A stretch of DNA of 57,627 nt from Azohydromonas sediminis (GCF_003574675.1 NZ_QOAZ01000023.1:1-57627); one strand, 5' to 3'. Numbered from the stretch's first letter, positions 44,237 through 54,428 are shown. The notes: a model not told the origin generated them from the letters alone. Program-made: numbers and translations.

Positions 44237-44884
44237 ATGACGAGGACGGTCGCCGTCGTCGACTACGGCATGGGCAACCTGCGTTCGGTGTCGCAGGCGG
44301 TCGCGCACGTCGCGCGCGACGCCGACGTGAAGGTCATCGTCACCGGCAACCCCGAGGAGGTCTATGCGGCCGAGCGCGTCGTGCTGCCGGGCCAGGGCGC
44401 GATGCGCGACTGCATTCGCGAACTGCACGACTCGGGGCTGAAGGACGCCGTGCTGCACGCGGCGGCCAACAAGCCGCTGATGGGCGTGTGCGTCGGCATG
44501 CAGATGCTGCTCGACCACAGCGAGGAGCAGGACACGCCCGGGCTCGGGCTGATCGCCGGGCGCGTGAAGCGCTTCCGCCTCGAGGGGCAGCGCCAGCCGG
44601 ACGGCAGCCGCTACAAGGTGCCGCAGATGGGCTGGAACCGCGTGTTCCAGACCCGCGCGCACCCGTTGTGGACCGGCGTGCCCGACGGCGCGTGGTTCTA
44701 CTTCGTGCACAGCTACTACGCGCAGCCCGACGACGCGCGCCACGCGGCCGGGGAAACCGAGTACGGCCTGCGCTTTACCTGTGCGGTGACGCGGGATAAT
44801 ATTTTTGCCACCCAGTTCCACCCCGAGAAGAGCGCCGCTCACGGCCTGGCCCTGTACCGCAACTTCCTGCACTGGAAGCCCTGA
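44237..44884 (+). CDS. hisH: imidazole glycerol phosphate synthase glutaminase subunit
   Basis: A 215-residue class I glutaminase: the nucleophile is in [10 protein letters not shown] (Cys83 region) and the His-Glu pair in [11 protein letters not shown]. It delivers ammonia to HisF. The ATG lies 3 bp after the hisB stop; 66 bp separate it from hisA. Confidence 0.96.
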   Translation: MTRTVAVVDYGMGNLRSVSQAVAHVARDADVKVIVTGNPEEVYAAERVVLPGQGAMRDCIRELHDSGLKDAVLHAAANKPLMGVCVGMQMLLDHSEEQDTPGLGLIAGRVKRFRLEGQRQPDGSRYKVPQMGWNRVFQTRAHPLWTGVPDGAWFYFVHSYYAQPDDARHAAGETEYGLRFTCAVTRDNIFATQFHPEKSAAHGLALYRNFLHWKP

Positions 44885-44950
44885 CCATCGTCCTGCGGTC
44901 TGCCTCGCGCTTCTCGCGTCCCGTTCGTTCACCCCCGCTCTGACCGAGCC

Positions 44951-45697
44951 ATGCTGCTGATCCCGGCCATCGACCTCAAAGACGGCAAGTGCGTGCGCTT
45001 GCAGCAGGGCGACATGAACGCGTCGACGACGTTCGGCGACGACCCGGCCGCGATGGCACGACGCTGGCTCGACGCCGGCGCGCGGCGGCTGCACCTCGTC
45101 GACCTCAACGGCGCGTTTGCCGGCAAGCCCGTCAACGAGGGCGCGATCAAGGCGATCCTGAAGGAAGTCGGCGACGAGATCCCGGTGCAGCTCGGCGGCG
45201 GCATCCGCGACCTCGACACGATCGAGCGCTACCTCGACGACGGGCTGAGCTACGTGATCATCGGCACCGCGGCGGTCAAGAACCCGGGTTTCCTGCGCGA
45301 CGCGTGCACCGCGTTCGGCGGCCACATCATCGTCGGCCTCGACGCGAAGGACGGCAAGGTCGCCACCGACGGCTGGAGCAAGCTCACCGGTCACGAGGTG
45401 ATCGACCTCGCGAAGAAGTTCGAGGACTACGGCGTCGAGGCCGTCATCTACACCGACATCGGCCGCGACGGCATGCTCACCGGCATCAACATCGAGGCCA
45501 CCGTCAAGCTCGCGCAGGCGCTGACGATCCCCGTCATCGCCTCGGGCGGGCTCGCCGACATGGCCGACGTCGAGCGCCTGTGCGCCGTCGAGGACGAGGG
45601 CATCGCGGGCGTGATCTGCGGGCGCAGCATCTACACCGGCGCGCTCGACTTCGCTGCCGCGCAGGCGCGTGCCGACGAACTGAACGGCGCGCCGTGA
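44951..45697 (+). CDS. hisA: ProFAR isomerase
   Basis: A 248-residue TIM barrel: [43 protein letters not shown] and [11 protein letters not shown] are the HisA motifs with the catalytic Asp8 and Asp at DIGRDG. The repeat (copy 3) follows its stop immediately. Confidence 0.96.
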   Translation: MLLIPAIDLKDGKCVRLQQGDMNASTTFGDDPAAMARRWLDAGARRLHLVDLNGAFAGKPVNEGAIKAILKEVGDEIPVQLGGGIRDLDTIERYLDDGLSYVIIGTAAVKNPGFLRDACTAFGGHIIVGLDAKDGKVATDGWSKLTGHEVIDLAKKFEDYGVEAVIYTDIGRDGMLTGINIEATVKLAQALTIPVIASGGLADMADVERLCAVEDEGIAGVICGRSIYTGALDFAAAQARADELNGAP

Positions 45698-45784
45698 GCC
45701 CACCCCGAAGCGCCTTCGACGCTTCCCGCCCGGGGGGGCGACGCCAGCGCACCGGCAGCGCCGGATCCGCGGCGGCCGCGTCGA
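45698..45784 (+). repeat. 85-bp post-stop hairpin repeat, copy 3
   Basis: Begins at the base after the hisA stop with GCCCACCCCGAAGCGCC and ends GGCGGCCGCGTCGA, matching copies 1 and 2 in order and orientation relative to the upstream gene. The sequence is more degenerate in the first and third stems (CACCGGCAGCGCCGG instead of CGGACCGGCGAAGCCGG). It is inserted in the hisA-hisF gap of an otherwise tightly packed operon. Confidence 0.85.
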
Positions 45785-45811
45785 CATTCGCTTGGCCGGC
45801 GCGAGGCTGAG

Positions 45812-46591
45812 ATGCTCGCCAAGCGCATCATCCCCTGCCTCGACGTCACCGGCGGGCGCGTCGTCAAGGGCGTCAACTTCGTCGAGCTGCGCGATGCCGG
45901 CGACCCGGTCGAGATCGCAGCGCGCTACAACGACCAGGGCGCCGACGAGTTGACTTTCCTCGACATCACCGCGACCAGTGACGGACGCGACCTGATCCTG
46001 CACATCATCGAGGCGGTCGCGTCGCAGGTGTTCATCCCGCTGACGGTCGGCGGCGGCGTGCGCAGCGTCGACGACGTGCGGCGGCTGCTCAACGCCGGTG
46101 CCGACAAGGTCAGCTTCAACTCGGCCGCGGTCGCCAACCCGCAGGTGATCCGCGACGCGTCGGACCGCTACGGCGCGCAGTGCATCGTCGTCGCGATCGA
46201 TGCCAAGCGCCGCCACGGCGACGACCTCGCCGCGCGCGGCCCCGGCTGGGACGTCTACACGCATGGCGGGCGGCGCAACGCCGGGCTCGACGCCGTCGCG
46301 TGGGCGCGCCGCATGGCCGAGATGGGCGCCGGCGAAATCCTGCTCACGAGCATGGACCGCGACGGCACGAAGAGCGGCTTCGACCTCGAGCTCACGCGCG
46401 CGGTGGCCGACGCGGTGCCGGTGCCGGTGATCGCCTCGGGCGGCGTCGGCGCGCTCGAGCACCTGAGCGAGGGCATCCGCATCGGCGGCGCCGACGCCGT
46501 GCTCGCCGCCAGCATCTTCCACTACGGCGAGTTCACGGTCGCGCAGGCCAAGGCGCTGCTCGCGCGCGACGGCATCCCCGTGCGGCTGTGA
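45812..46591 (+). CDS. hisF: imidazole glycerol phosphate synthase cyclase subunit
   Basis: A 259-residue TIM barrel: [39 protein letters not shown] and [14 protein letters not shown] are the HisF motifs. A GAGG ribosome binding site precedes the ATG. In most Burkholderiales hisI and hisE follow here; instead the next gene is the 16S rRNA methyltransferase, starting with a GTGA overlap. Confidence 0.96.
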   Translation: MLAKRIIPCLDVTGGRVVKGVNFVELRDAGDPVEIAARYNDQGADELTFLDITATSDGRDLILHIIEAVASQVFIPLTVGGGVRSVDDVRRLLNAGADKVSFNSAAVANPQVIRDASDRYGAQCIVVAIDAKRRHGDDLAARGPGWDVYTHGGRRNAGLDAVAWARRMAEMGAGEILLTSMDRDGTKSGFDLELTRAVADAVPVPVIASGGVGALEHLSEGIRIGGADAVLAASIFHYGEFTVAQAKALLARDGIPVRL

Positions 46592-47187
46592 GGCCCGTGC
46601 GCGGCCACGCGCCGCCGCGCGAGGTGCGGCTGATCGGCGGGCGCTTCAAGCGCAGCAAGCTGCCGGTGGCCGACCGCCCCGGCCTGCGGCCCACGCCCGA
46701 CCGCGTTCGCGAGACGCTGTTCAACTGGCTCGGCCAGGACCTCAGCGGCTGGCGCGTGCTCGACGCGTTCGCCGGCAGCGGCGCGCTGGGCTTCGAGGCG
46801 GCGTCGCGCGGCGCGGCGCAAGTCGTGCTGGTCGAGCGCGACGTGGCCCTGGCCGCGAGCCTGCGCGAGAGCGCACAGCGCCTCGGCGCGAGCCAGGTGC
46901 AGGTCGTCGCGACCGACGCGCTGGCGTGGATGGCGCGTGCGGCGCCGGCGTCGTTCGACCTCGTGTTCATCGACCCGCCGTTCGACGCGGGCCTGTTCGA
47001 CGCCGCACTGGCCGCCGCGGCGCCGCTGCTCGGCGAGGGCGGCTTCGTCTACCTCGAGGCACCGCGCGCCTTCGAGCCGCCGCCAGCGGGGTGGACGCTG
47101 CACCGCCACGGCCGCGCCGGCGCGGTGCACTACCACCTGCTGCAACGCTACACTGACCCGGACCCCGACCGCAGGAGCGAGCCGTGA
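46588..47187 (+). CDS. rsmD: 16S rRNA guanine-N2 methyltransferase
   Basis: A 199-residue Rsm[36 protein letters not shown] is the family N-terminal segment, then the SAM motif [15 protein letters not shown] and the catalytic DPPF (FIDPPFDAG). It modifies G966 of 16S rRNA. The GTG start overlaps the hisF stop (GTGA), and its stop overlaps the coaD start, so hisF, rsmD and coaD are coupled in this genome. Confidence 0.93.
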   Translation: MRPVRGHAPPREVRLIGGRFKRSKLPVADRPGLRPTPDRVRETLFNWLGQDLSGWRVLDAFAGSGALGFEAASRGAAQVVLVERDVALAASLRESAQRLGASQVQVVATDALAWMARAAPASFDLVFIDPPFDAGLFDAALAAAAPLLGEGGFVYLEAPRAFEPPPAGWTLHRHGRAGAVHYHLLQRYTDPDPDRRSEP

Positions 47188-47684
47188 CCTCGACGACCCG
47201 CCTGACCGCCGTCTATCCCGGCACTTTCGATCCGATGACCCTCGGTCACGAGGACCTGATGCGCCGCGCCAGCGCGCTGTTCGAGCGCCTGATCGTCGGC
47301 GTCGCCGCCGGGCACCACAAGCGCACGATGTTCACGATCGGCGAGCGCATCGAGATCGCGAAGGAGGCCGCGCGGCCGTACCCCAACGTCGAGGTGATCC
47401 CGTTTCGCGGCCTGCTGCGCGACTTCGTCGTCGACAACGGCGCGAAGGTCGTCGTGCGCGGGCTGCGCGCGGTCAGCGACTTCGAGTACGAGTTCCAGAT
47501 GGCGGGCATGAACCGTCAGCTGATGCCGCACGTCGAGACCGTGTTCATGACGCCGAGCGACCAGTTCCAGTTCGTCAGCGGCACCTTCGTGCGCGAGATT
47601 GCCACCTTGGGCGGTGATGTCTCCAAGTTCGTGTCACCCTCCGTCCTCGAGCGGTTGAACGGACGCGTCGCGGCGTCCACCTGA
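47184..47684 (+). CDS. coaD: phosphopantetheine adenylyltransferase
   Basis: A 166-residue enzyme of CoA synthesis. The TxGH motif is in [36 protein letters not shown] is the ATP/substrate loop, and FVSPSVLER closes the domain. Start GTG (47184) overlaps the rsmD stop and follows an AGGAGCG site. Normal length. Confidence 0.95.
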   Translation: MTSTTRLTAVYPGTFDPMTLGHEDLMRRASALFERLIVGVAAGHHKRTMFTIGERIEIAKEAARPYPNVEVIPFRGLLRDFVVDNGAKVVVRGLRAVSDFEYEFQMAGMNRQLMPHVETVFMTPSDQFQFVSGTFVREIATLGGDVSKFVSPSVLERLNGRVAAST

Positions 47685-47963
<279 letters not shown>

Positions 47964-47969
47964 CGCGCC

Positions 47970-48377
47970 TCAGTCGCCGGCGCCGGCCGGCGGGGTTCGC
48001 GCCGGCTTCTTCGTCGTCGGCACCTTGGGCGACTTCGCACGCCGCGTCTCGCGCGGCGTGTCGGCCGCACCGCGGGGATCGGTGCGCGGCGCCAGCGTGA
48101 AGCCGGCCGCCTGCCGCGTCGCGAAGCCCTCGGCCTCGCGTGCGCGTCGTTCTTGCGCGAGGCGCTCGGCGAGTGCGGCGTCGCGTGCCGCGACGGCCCG
48201 TGCGGCGTCACGGGCTGCGGCGTCGGTGCGGCCGTCGACGACGAATCCGCGTTGCTCGCCGCACGGCGTCTGCGAGAACGTGCGGCCGTCGCCGCAGCGA
48301 TAGATCGTCGTCTGCGCGGCCACGCCGCAGGCTGCGAGCAGCGGCAGCGCGGCAGCGACGGCGCGCCAAGTGTTCAT
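47970..48377 (-). CDS. DUF4124-like periplasmic protein
   Basis: A 135-residue protein. A Sec signal ([17 protein letters not shown]) is followed by [19 protein letters not shown], the DUF4124 pattern with two conserved cysteines. It lacks clear lipobox certainty: AACG could be lipidated at the Cys. The C-terminus is charged and low complexity ([20 protein letters not shown]). The ATG overlaps the pth stop (ATGA), so it is co-translated with pth. Function unknown. Confidence 0.78.
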   Translation of the reverse strand: MNTWRAVAAALPLLAACGVAAQTTIYRCGDGRTFSQTPCGEQRGFVVDGRTDAAARDAARAVAARDAALAERLAQERRAREAEGFATRQAAGFTLAPRTDPRGAADTPRETRRAKSPKVPTTKKPARTPPAGAGD

Positions 48378-48997
48378 GGCTGCGGCGGGGCGGGCGCCGC
48401 TGCTGGTGCCGCCGGCTTCGGCCGCGGCGGCTTGGCGTGCAGGCGCATCGTCGCACGGTCCATCTCGCCGGCCAGCAGCAGGTCGAGCGCGTCGAGCGAG
48501 CGCGCGATGCACTGCTCGATCGCGTCACGCTCGGCCGGCGGCGGCTTGCGCAGCACGTAGTTGACGACTTCGGCCTTGACGCCCGGGTGGCCGATGCCCA
48601 GCCTCAGCCGCCAGAAGTCGGCACTGCCGAGCTGGGCGACGATGTCCTTCAGGCCGTTGTGGCCCGCGTGGCCGCCGCCGAGCTTGAGCTTGAGCTGCCC
48701 CGGCGGCAGGTCGAGCTCGTCGTGGGCGACGAGGATCTCGCCGGGGGCGATCTTGAAGAAGCGCGCCAGCGCGGCGACCGACTTGCCCGACATGTTCATG
48801 TAGGTCTGCGGCTCGAGCAGCCACAGCGGTCCGGCGGGCCGGTTCACACGCGCGACGAGGCCGTGGTAGCTGCGCTCGGCCACCAGCGTCGCGCCGAGCT
48901 TGCGTGCGACCGCGTCGATCCACCAGAACCCGGCGTTGTGGCGGGTGGCGTCGTATTCGGGGCCCGGGTTGCCCAGGCCGACCAGGAGTCGCAGCAT
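48374..48997 (-). CDS. pth: peptidyl-tRNA hydrolase
   Basis: A 207-residue enzyme releasing peptides from t[24 protein letters not shown] holds the catalytic His (around residue 20) and the conserved Asn; [35 protein letters not shown] and RLRLGIGHP follow (parts quoted). The last ~20 residues are Pro/Ala/Lys rich, beyond the usual domain. The ATG follows GATAAT by seven bases, indicating a leaderless promoter separate from rplY. Confidence 0.94.
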   Translation of the reverse strand: MLRLLVGLGNPGPEYDATRHNAGFWWIDAVARKLGATLVAERSYHGLVARVNRPAGPLWLLEPQTYMNMSGKSVAALARFFKIAPGEILVAHDELDLPPGQLKLKLGGGHAGHNGLKDIVAQLGSADFWRLRLGIGHPGVKAEVVNYVLRKPPPAERDAIEQCIARSLDALDLLLAGEMDRATMRLHAKPPRPKPAAPAAAPAPPQP

Positions 48998-49004
48998 GCG
49001 GTCG

Positions 49005-49010
49005 ATTATC
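49005..49010 (-). promoter_or_regulatory. -10 element of pth
   Basis: On the minus strand GATAAT, then CGACCGC, then ATG at 48997. It fits an internal, probably leaderless, promoter within the prs-rplY-pth series. Confidence 0.5.
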
Positions 49011-49031
49011 GAAGCGCCGCGGCCAACAAAA

Positions 49032-49051
49032 AGCCCCACCGCGGTGGGGCT
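49032..49051 (-). terminator. intrinsic terminator after rplY
   Basis: AGCCCCACCGCGGTGGGGCT is a perfect palindrome; on the minus strand it is followed by TTTTTGTTGG. It ends the rplY transcript before pth. Confidence 0.85.
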
Positions 49052-49076
49052 GCCGAAGAGGGGGCCGCGGCTCGGC

Positions 49077-49727
49077 TCACTTCTTGTTCTGCTTCTCGTC
49101 CTTCTTGCCCTTGGCCGGCTTGCCCTTCTCGGCCTTCGGCGCCGCCGGCGCCGGCGCGGCCTCTTCCTCTTCCTTCGGCACCGTCACCGCGACGATCACC
49201 GGGTTGAGCGTGCCGCGACGCACGTACTTGATGCCCGGCGGCAGCTTCAGGTCGCTGGCGTGCAGCGACTGGCCCTTGACGAGGTGCGACAGGTCGATCG
49301 TGATGAACTCGGGCAGCTGCGAGGCCAGGCACTCGACCTCGAGCTCGGTGGCCACGTGGCTGACGAGGCACTTGTCGGTCTTCACCGCCGGCGAGTTCTC
49401 CTCGCCCGTGAAGTGCAGCGGCACCTTCTTGCGCAGGCGCGTCGTCTCGTCGACGCGCTGGAAGTCGACGTGCAGCACCTGCGGCTTCCACGCGTGCATC
49501 TGGAAGTCGCGCAGCAGCACCTTCTCGGTCTTGCCGCCGAGCTCCATGTCGAGCAGCGACGAGTGGAACGCTTCCTTTTTCAGCGCGAAGAACAGCGCGT
49601 TGTGGTCGAGCTCGATCATCTTCGGCTCGCCGGCACCGTAGACGATGCCCGGCACCTTGCCCGCGTTGCGCAGGCGGCGGCTCGCTCCGGTCCCCTGCTG
49701 CGTACGCTCGTAAGCGGTGAACTTCAT
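49077..49727 (-). CDS. rplY: 50S ribosomal protein L25/Ctc
   Basis: A 216-residue long-form L25 (TL5/CTC). The L25 domain ([31 protein letters not shown] in parts) occupies the first ~95 residues and the TL5 C-terminal domain follows ([25 protein letters not shown]). It binds 5S rRNA. The Glu/Ala/Lys-rich tail is usual in this group. ATG at 49727 has a GGAG site. The 133-bp gap to prs holds the prs terminator hairpin. Confidence 0.95.
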   Translation of the reverse strand: MKFTAYERTQQGTGASRRLRNAGKVPGIVYGAGEPKMIELDHNALFFALKKEAFHSSLLDMELGGKTEKVLLRDFQMHAWKPQVLHVDFQRVDETTRLRKKVPLHFTGEENSPAVKTDKCLVSHVATELEVECLASQLPEFITIDLSHLVKGQSLHASDLKLPPGIKYVRRGTLNPVIVAVTVPKEEEEAAPAPAAPKAEKGKPAKGKKDEKQNKK

Positions 49728-49830
49728 CTTTCACTCCGGTTGAAAACGGCCCCGCGACCAGGGCCCTGACTCGCGGGCTGCGTGCCCGCTGCTCGATGGG
49801 TTGCCGGCGCGGCGCACCCACCCAAGGAAA

Positions 49831-49850
49831 GGGTCGCCGCGAGGCGACCC
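49831..49850 (-). terminator. intrinsic terminator after prs
   Basis: GGGTCGCCGCGAGGCGACCC is an 8-4-8 hairpin; on the minus strand it is followed by TTTCCTTGGG. It lies 10 bp beyond the prs stop. Confidence 0.75.
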
Positions 49851-49860
49851 GCTCTTCCCT

Positions 49861-50823
49861 CTAGAAGTTACTGTTCTGCTCGGCGAACAGCGACGTCACC
49901 GACTCGCCGTCGCTGATGCGACGGATCGTCTCGGCGAACAGGAACGCCACCGACAGCTGCCGGATCTTCGGGCACGTCTTGGCCGACTCGCCCAGCGGCA
50001 GCGTGTTGGTGATGACGACTTCGTCGAGCGCCGAGTTGCGGATGCGCTCGATCGCCGGGCCCGAGAACACCGCGTGCGTGCAGTACGCGTAGACGCTGCC
50101 GGCGCCGCGCTCCTTGAGCACCTCGGCGGCCTTCACGAGCGTGCCGGCGGTGTCGATCATGTCGTCCATGATCACGCAGTTGCGGCCCTCGATCTCGCCG
50201 ATCACGTGCATCACCTCGGCGACGTTGGCCTTCGGCCGGCGCTTGTCGATGATCGCGAGGTCGCAGCCGAGCTGCTTGGCCAGCGCGCGCGCGCGCACGA
50301 CACCGCCGACGTCGGGCGAGACGACGACGAGGTCGCGGTAGTTGCGGCCCTTGAGGTCCGACAGCAGCACCGGCGACGCGTAGATGTTGTCGACCGGGAT
50401 GTCGAAGAAGCCCTGGATCTGGTCGGCGTGCAGGTCCATCGTCAGCACGCGCTCGACGCCGACGACTTCGAGCATATTGGCGACGACCTTCGCGCTGATC
50501 GGCACGCGCGTCGAGCGCGGCCGGCGGTCCTGGCGCGCGTAGCCGAAGTAGGGGATCACCGCGGTGATGCGCCGAGCGCTCGCGCGCTTGAGCGCATCGA
50601 CCATGATGCACAGCTCCATCAGGTTCTCGTTGGTCGGAGAACCGGTGGGCTGGATCACGAACACGTCGCGCGCGCGGACGTTCTGCTGGATCTCGACGTC
50701 GACCTCGCCGTCGGAGAAGCGCCCGACCTTGGCGTGGCCGAGTTCGACGCCGAGGTGCGTCGCGATCTCTTGCGCCAGCGCCGGGTTGGCGTTGCCGGTG
50801 AACAGGACGGTGTTGAACAGCAC
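49861..50823 (-). CDS. prs: ribose-phosphate pyrophosphokinase
   Basis: A 320-residue PRPP synthase: [15 protein letters not shown]-type start, [40 protein letters not shown] and the PRPP loop [11 protein letters not shown] are all present. PRPP also feeds HisG upstream. The best initiator is a GTG at 50823, giving [11 protein letters not shown]; no better ATG is available. tRNA-Gln lies 82 bp upstream on the same strand, as in other Burkholderiales. Confidence 0.95.
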   Translation of the reverse strand: MLFNTVLFTGNANPALAQEIATHLGVELGHAKVGRFSDGEVDVEIQQNVRARDVFVIQPTGSPTNENLMELCIMVDALKRASARRITAVIPYFGYARQDRRPRSTRVPISAKVVANMLEVVGVERVLTMDLHADQIQGFFDIPVDNIYASPVLLSDLKGRNYRDLVVVSPDVGGVVRARALAKQLGCDLAIIDKRRPKANVAEVMHVIGEIEGRNCVIMDDMIDTAGTLVKAAEVLKERGAGSVYAYCTHAVFSGPAIERIRNSALDEVVITNTLPLGESAKTCPKIRQLSVAFLFAETIRRISDGESVTSLFAEQNSNF

Positions 50824-50905
50824 GGTGGGTCGCGGCGTCGGTGCCGGGCCGCGAGCGCGGTCAACGCGCGCTGCCCTCGGGCGGGATGGTCATGCGGATG
50901 GGGTT

Positions 50906-50982
50906 TGGCAGGGGAGGAAGGATTCGAACCCTCGAATGTCGGAATCAAAATCCGATGCCTTAACCAACTTGGCGACTCCCCT
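50906..50982 (-). tRNA. tRNA-Gln (anticodon UUG)
   Basis: A 77-base tRNA read on the minus strand. The acceptor stem AGGGGAG pairs with CUCCCCU, followed by G73 and an encoded CCA. The anticodon stem UCGGA/UCCGA holds the loop UUUUGAU (anticodon UUG). The T arm GAGGG UUCGAAU CCUUC is canonical, and the D arm is GCC-AAGUUGGUUAA-GGC. G73 agrees with Gln identity. It sits between ispE and prs, its usual place. Confidence 0.95.
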
Positions 50983-51020
50983 ACACAGGACACGGCTCGC
51001 GCCGCGCCCTCGAAACCGGA

Positions 51021-51914
51021 TCAGTCGGCCCAGTGCGCCAGAGGGTGCACCGGCAGACTGCGAGACAGGCGCCCCGTCCAGCCCGGCGGCAGGGTGTCGA
51101 ACACCTCGCTGCCCGGCGTCGCCACGGACGGATCGCCGTCGTCGATTCTCGCAAACACCGCGCTGCCCGAGCCACTCATCCGGGCGGGGCCGAAGCGCGC
51201 AGCGAGCCACTGTCGCGCCTGTCCCACCTCGGCGCACAGCGCCTCGGCCACCGGCTCCAGGTCGTTGCGCCCGAAAAGCTCGGACGTCGCGCCACGATCC
51301 CGGGCGATGTCGGCAAGAAAGCCTAGAAGTATAACAGGGGCGGTGTCGCGCGTCAGCCGCGGGTCGCCGAAGACGGCCGGCGTCGACACCGATGCGGCCG
51401 GCTTGACGACGGCGAAGCGCATCGGTGGCAGCTCGACCGGCGTCAGCCGCTCGCCGATGCCCTCGACGAAGGCGGGCGTGCCGGCGACGAAGAACGGCAC
51501 GTCGGCGCCCAGGCGCGCCGCCAGCGCGAGCAGCCGCGAGCGCGGCCAGCGCAGGCCCCACAGCCGGTTGAGCGCGAGCAGCGTCGTCGCCGCGTCGGAG
51601 CTGCCGCCACCCAGGCCTGCGCCCCACGGCACGCGCTTGAGCACGTGGATGTCGGCGCCCAGCGGCGTGCCGCTTTCGCGCTGCAGCAGCGTCGCCGCGC
51701 GCACGCTCAGGTCGTCGGCGGGCAGCGCCGGGCCGAGGTCGTGGCGCTGCAGCCGGCCGTCGTCGCGGCGCTCGAAGTGCAGCGTGTCGGCCCAGTCGAT
51801 CGGCACGAACACCGACTGCAGCAGGTGGTAGCCGTCGTCGCGGCGGCCGACGACGTGCAGGAACAGGTTCAGCTTGGCCGGGGCCGGGACTTCGTACAGC
51901 GCTTTCAGCGTCAT
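51021..51914 (-). CDS. ispE: 4-(cytidine 5'-diphospho)-2-C-methyl-D-erythritol kinase
   Basis: A 297-residue GHMP kinase of the MEP isoprenoid route. PAPAKLNLFLHVVGRRDDGYH is the N-terminal signature (active Lys), PWGAGLGGGSSDAA the ATP phosphate loop, and GPARMSGSGSAVFA the third motif. ATG is 7 bp after the lolB stop. Normal length. Confidence 0.95.
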   Translation of the reverse strand: MTLKALYEVPAPAKLNLFLHVVGRRDDGYHLLQSVFVPIDWADTLHFERRDDGRLQRHDLGPALPADDLSVRAATLLQRESGTPLGADIHVLKRVPWGAGLGGGSSDAATTLLALNRLWGLRWPRSRLLALAARLGADVPFFVAGTPAFVEGIGERLTPVELPPMRFAVVKPAASVSTPAVFGDPRLTRDTAPVILLGFLADIARDRGATSELFGRNDLEPVAEALCAEVGQARQWLAARFGPARMSGSGSAVFARIDDGDPSVATPGSEVFDTLPPGWTGRLSRSLPVHPLAHWAD

Positions 51915-51921
51915 CGTGCGC

Positions 51922-52443
51922 TCACGACGCGGCGTCGAGCCGCACGCGCACCGTCACCGCCGGCGGGCGTGCCCGCTGCAGCACGATCCAGCCGTCGGCG
52001 CGGCGGGCCAGGTCGACGGACCAGCCCAGCTGCGCGAAGCCCGACGCGGTCGGCTCGCTCGGTGCGGCCGGCCAGGGTCGCGCGCGCAGCCAGTCGAACA
52101 GCGCCGCCAGCGGCAGCGCCTCGCCGAGCACGTCGCGGGTCAGCGCGTCGAGGTCGGCGTAGACGCGCGCGCCGTCGCCGGTGGCCAGCTCGACGCGGCC
52201 GGGCTGCCAACGGGCCTGCGCGAGCGTCGTGCCCAGCGGCGCCGTCAGCAGCAGCGCACCGCGCTCGGCGCTGCCGCTGAGCTCGAAAGCGCTGGCGAAC
52301 TGCCGCTCGGCCGCACCGTCGTGCGCGGCGACCTGCAGCGCCAGGCGGCCGGCGATCACGTCGGCGGCGGGCGGCGCCGTCGCGCAGCCGGCCAGCAGCG
52401 CGAGCGCGGCCAGCGCCGGTGCGCACGCACGCCGCAGCGTCAC
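51922..52443 (-). CDS. lolB: outer-membrane lipoprotein receptor
   Basis: A 173-residue LolB: lipobox LLAGC (Cys20), then IAGRLALQVAAHDGAAERQFASAFELSG and a hydrophobic loop ALLLTAPLGTTLAQARW. It receives lipoproteins from LolA and inserts them into the outer membrane. GTG at 52443 overlaps the TPR gene stop (GTGA), so the two are co-translated. Confidence 0.88.
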   Translation of the reverse strand: MTLRRACAPALAALALLAGCATAPPAADVIAGRLALQVAAHDGAAERQFASAFELSGSAERGALLLTAPLGTTLAQARWQPGRVELATGDGARVYADLDALTRDVLGEALPLAALFDWLRARPWPAAPSEPTASGFAQLGWSVDLARRADGWIVLQRARPPAVTVRVRLDAAS

Positions 52444-54329
52444 AGGTCGACCCGCAGCCGCGACAGCGTCTCGCGCAGCACCTCGTTGTCGGCGTCGCGG
52501 CGCTGCGCGTCGCGCCAGATGCGCCGCGCCTCGTCGCGCTCGCCCTTCATCCACAGCACCTCGCCGAGGTGGGCGGCGATCTCGGTGTCGGGGCGCGACG
52601 CGTAGGCCAGGCGCAGCAGCCGCAGCGCCTCGGCGAGGTTGCCGGCGCGGTACTCGACCCACGCCAGGCTGTCGGTGATGAACGGGTCGCCCGGCGCCAG
52701 CTCGAGCGCGCGTACGATCAGCGCGCGCGCCTCGTCGAGGCGCAGGTTGCGGTCGGCCAGCGAGTAGCCGAGCGCGTTGTAGGCGTGGTGGTGGTCGGGA
52801 CGCACCTCGATCACGCGGCGCAGCAGCCGCTCCATGTCGGCCAGCCGGTCCATCTTCTCGGCCATCATCGCCTGCTCGTACAGCAGGTCGGTGTCGTCGG
52901 GGAAGCGCGCCGCCGCGGCGTCGAGCACGGCGTAGGCGTCGGCCCAGCGGCGCACCTCGCGCAGAACCTGCGTCTCGGCGAGCACCTTCGCGCGCGCGTC
53001 CTGCAGCGTGCGCTCGGGCACCGCGCGCACGAGGTTGCGCGCGCCGTCGACGTCGCCGCGGCGCGCCAGCAGCACGGCGCGGCGCGTCTGCACCTGCAGC
53101 AGCTGCTCGGGGTTCTCGATGCGCGCGAGCCACTGCTCGGCCGCCTGCAGGTCGCCGCGCTGCTCGGCGGCCTGCGCGAGCAGCAGCCAGGCCTGCGTCA
53201 GGCTCTCGTCGTCGCGCGCGTCGCTGCGTTCGTCGGCGCCGCGCTCGGTATTGCTGGCCGTCTCGCTGCCGCGCGCCGGCGCGCCCGGTGCCGTCTGTAC
53301 CAATTCGAGGTAGCGCTGCAGGGCCTGCTCGGCCGCCACCGGCTCGCGCAGCTCCAGCCGCAGCGCACCGAGGGTCAGCCACGCCGGCGCCAGCCCCGGC
53401 TGCAGCCGCGTGACGTCCTCGAGCTGGGCCACCGCATCGGGGTAGCGCTGCGCGCCGGCCAGCGCGCGCGCGTAGGCCAGACGCAGCGCGACGTCGGTGT
53501 GCGGCGCGCGCAGCGCCGCGCGCACGATCTCTTCGGCCTGCGGCGTCTCGCCCATCATCTCGATGGCCAGCAGCGTCGGGCCGGGTGCGGCGGGGTCGTC
53601 GGCAGCGGCCTGCCGCAGCAGCGCCAGCGCACGTTCGCGCTCGCCGGCGGCGCGCCACAGCCGCGCCAGCGTCACGCGCGCGGCCACCCGCGTCGACTCG
53701 GCGTCGAGGTACGGACGCAGCACCGGCTCGATCGTCTGCGCCACCAGCGTCGCATCGGGCTGGCGCTGGAACAGCCGCGGCAGTGCGGCGATCATGCCCG
53801 GCCGGTCGGCCGGCGCCGAACGCTCGAGCAGCGTGCGCAGCGGTGCCGCGAGCTCGCCGGTGCGGTTCAGCGCGAGCAGCAGCTGGATCTCGTAGCGCGC
53901 GGCCTCGAGCGACGCCGGTGCCGCGTCACGCCACGCGCGCGTGGCCGCGAGCGCCTGCTCGCCGGCGCGCGCCTGCAGCGCGATCTCGACGCTGCGGCGG
54001 AACAGCGCCTCGTCGCGCGTGCGCCGCGCCGCGTCGAGGATGATCTGGTAGGCCGCGCCGGGCTCGCCGCCGCGCAGCTCGAGCTCGCCGATCAGCAGCT
54101 GGTAAAACAGTTGCGCGTCGAGCGCCGATCGTGCCGGGGGAGCCGCGGGCGCTGCGGCCGCGTCCGCCGGCGCGGTGGGCGGGGCGGGCGTCTGCGCCGC
54201 GCAGCCCGCGGCGAGCGCCAGTGCCGACACCGCCAGCGGCCACGCGCGCGACGCGGCCGGCGCGTGGCCGGCCCGCGCCGCACGGTGGCGCGCCGCTGCG
54301 CGCCAAGCTGCCAGGCCACCACGCCACAT
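52440..54329 (-). CDS. TPR-repeat lipoprotein
   Basis: A 629-residue protein. The N-terminus is long and basic before SALALAAGCAAQ (lipobox Cys about residue 43), so the true start could be internal. The rest is alpha-helical with many TPR units (for example LYEQAMMAEKMDRLADMERLL, PDHHHAYNALGYSLADRNLRLDEARALI). It is the usual gene upstream of lolB in Burkholderiales. Likely on the periplasmic side of the outer membrane; partner unknown. ATG at 54329 has a TAGAAT promoter 24 bp upstream. Confidence 0.88.
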   Translation of the reverse strand: MWRGGLAAWRAAARHRAARAGHAPAASRAWPLAVSALALAAGCAAQTPAPPTAPADAAAAPAAPPARSALDAQLFYQLLIGELELRGGEPGAAYQIILDAARRTRDEALFRRSVEIALQARAGEQALAATRAWRDAAPASLEAARYEIQLLLALNRTGELAAPLRTLLERSAPADRPGMIAALPRLFQRQPDATLVAQTIEPVLRPYLDAESTRVAARVTLARLWRAAGERERALALLRQAAADDPAAPGPTLLAIEMMGETPQAEEIVRAALRAPHTDVALRLAYARALAGAQRYPDAVAQLEDVTRLQPGLAPAWLTLGALRLELREPVAAEQALQRYLELVQTAPGAPARGSETASNTERGADERSDARDDESLTQAWLLLAQAAEQRGDLQAAEQWLARIENPEQLLQVQTRRAVLLARRGDVDGARNLVRAVPERTLQDARAKVLAETQVLREVRRWADAYAVLDAAAARFPDDTDLLYEQAMMAEKMDRLADMERLLRRVIEVRPDHHHAYNALGYSLADRNLRLDEARALIVRALELAPGDPFITDSLAWVEYRAGNLAEALRLLRLAYASRPDTEIAAHLGEVLWMKGERDEARRIWRDAQRRDADNEVLRETLSRLRVDL

Positions 54330-54353
54330 CTCGGACCCCGTCGACAAAAACCC

Positions 54354-54359
54354 ATTCTA
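54354..54359 (-). promoter_or_regulatory. -10 element of the TPR-lolB-ispE operon
   Basis: On the minus strand TAGAAT followed 24 bases later by the ATG at 54329. This one leaves room for a short leader, unlike the mutM promoter on the other strand. Confidence 0.45.
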
Positions 54360-54422
54360 GGGGCCGGGCGCGCCGCCCCGCGCCGCAGGGGCGAACGCCC
54401 GGGCGGCGCGCCTGCCGGCCCG

Positions 54423-54428
54423 GATAAT
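54423..54428 (+). promoter_or_regulatory. -10 element of mutM
   Basis: GATAAT, then the eight bases CGCGCCCG, then the mutM ATG at 54437. A leaderless mRNA is likely. Confidence 0.5.

Noticed and set aside
43187-46522. Antisense open frame of about 1100 codons across the his operon
   Set aside because: All his genes lie on the other strand with full-length conserved motifs; the antisense product is low complexity.
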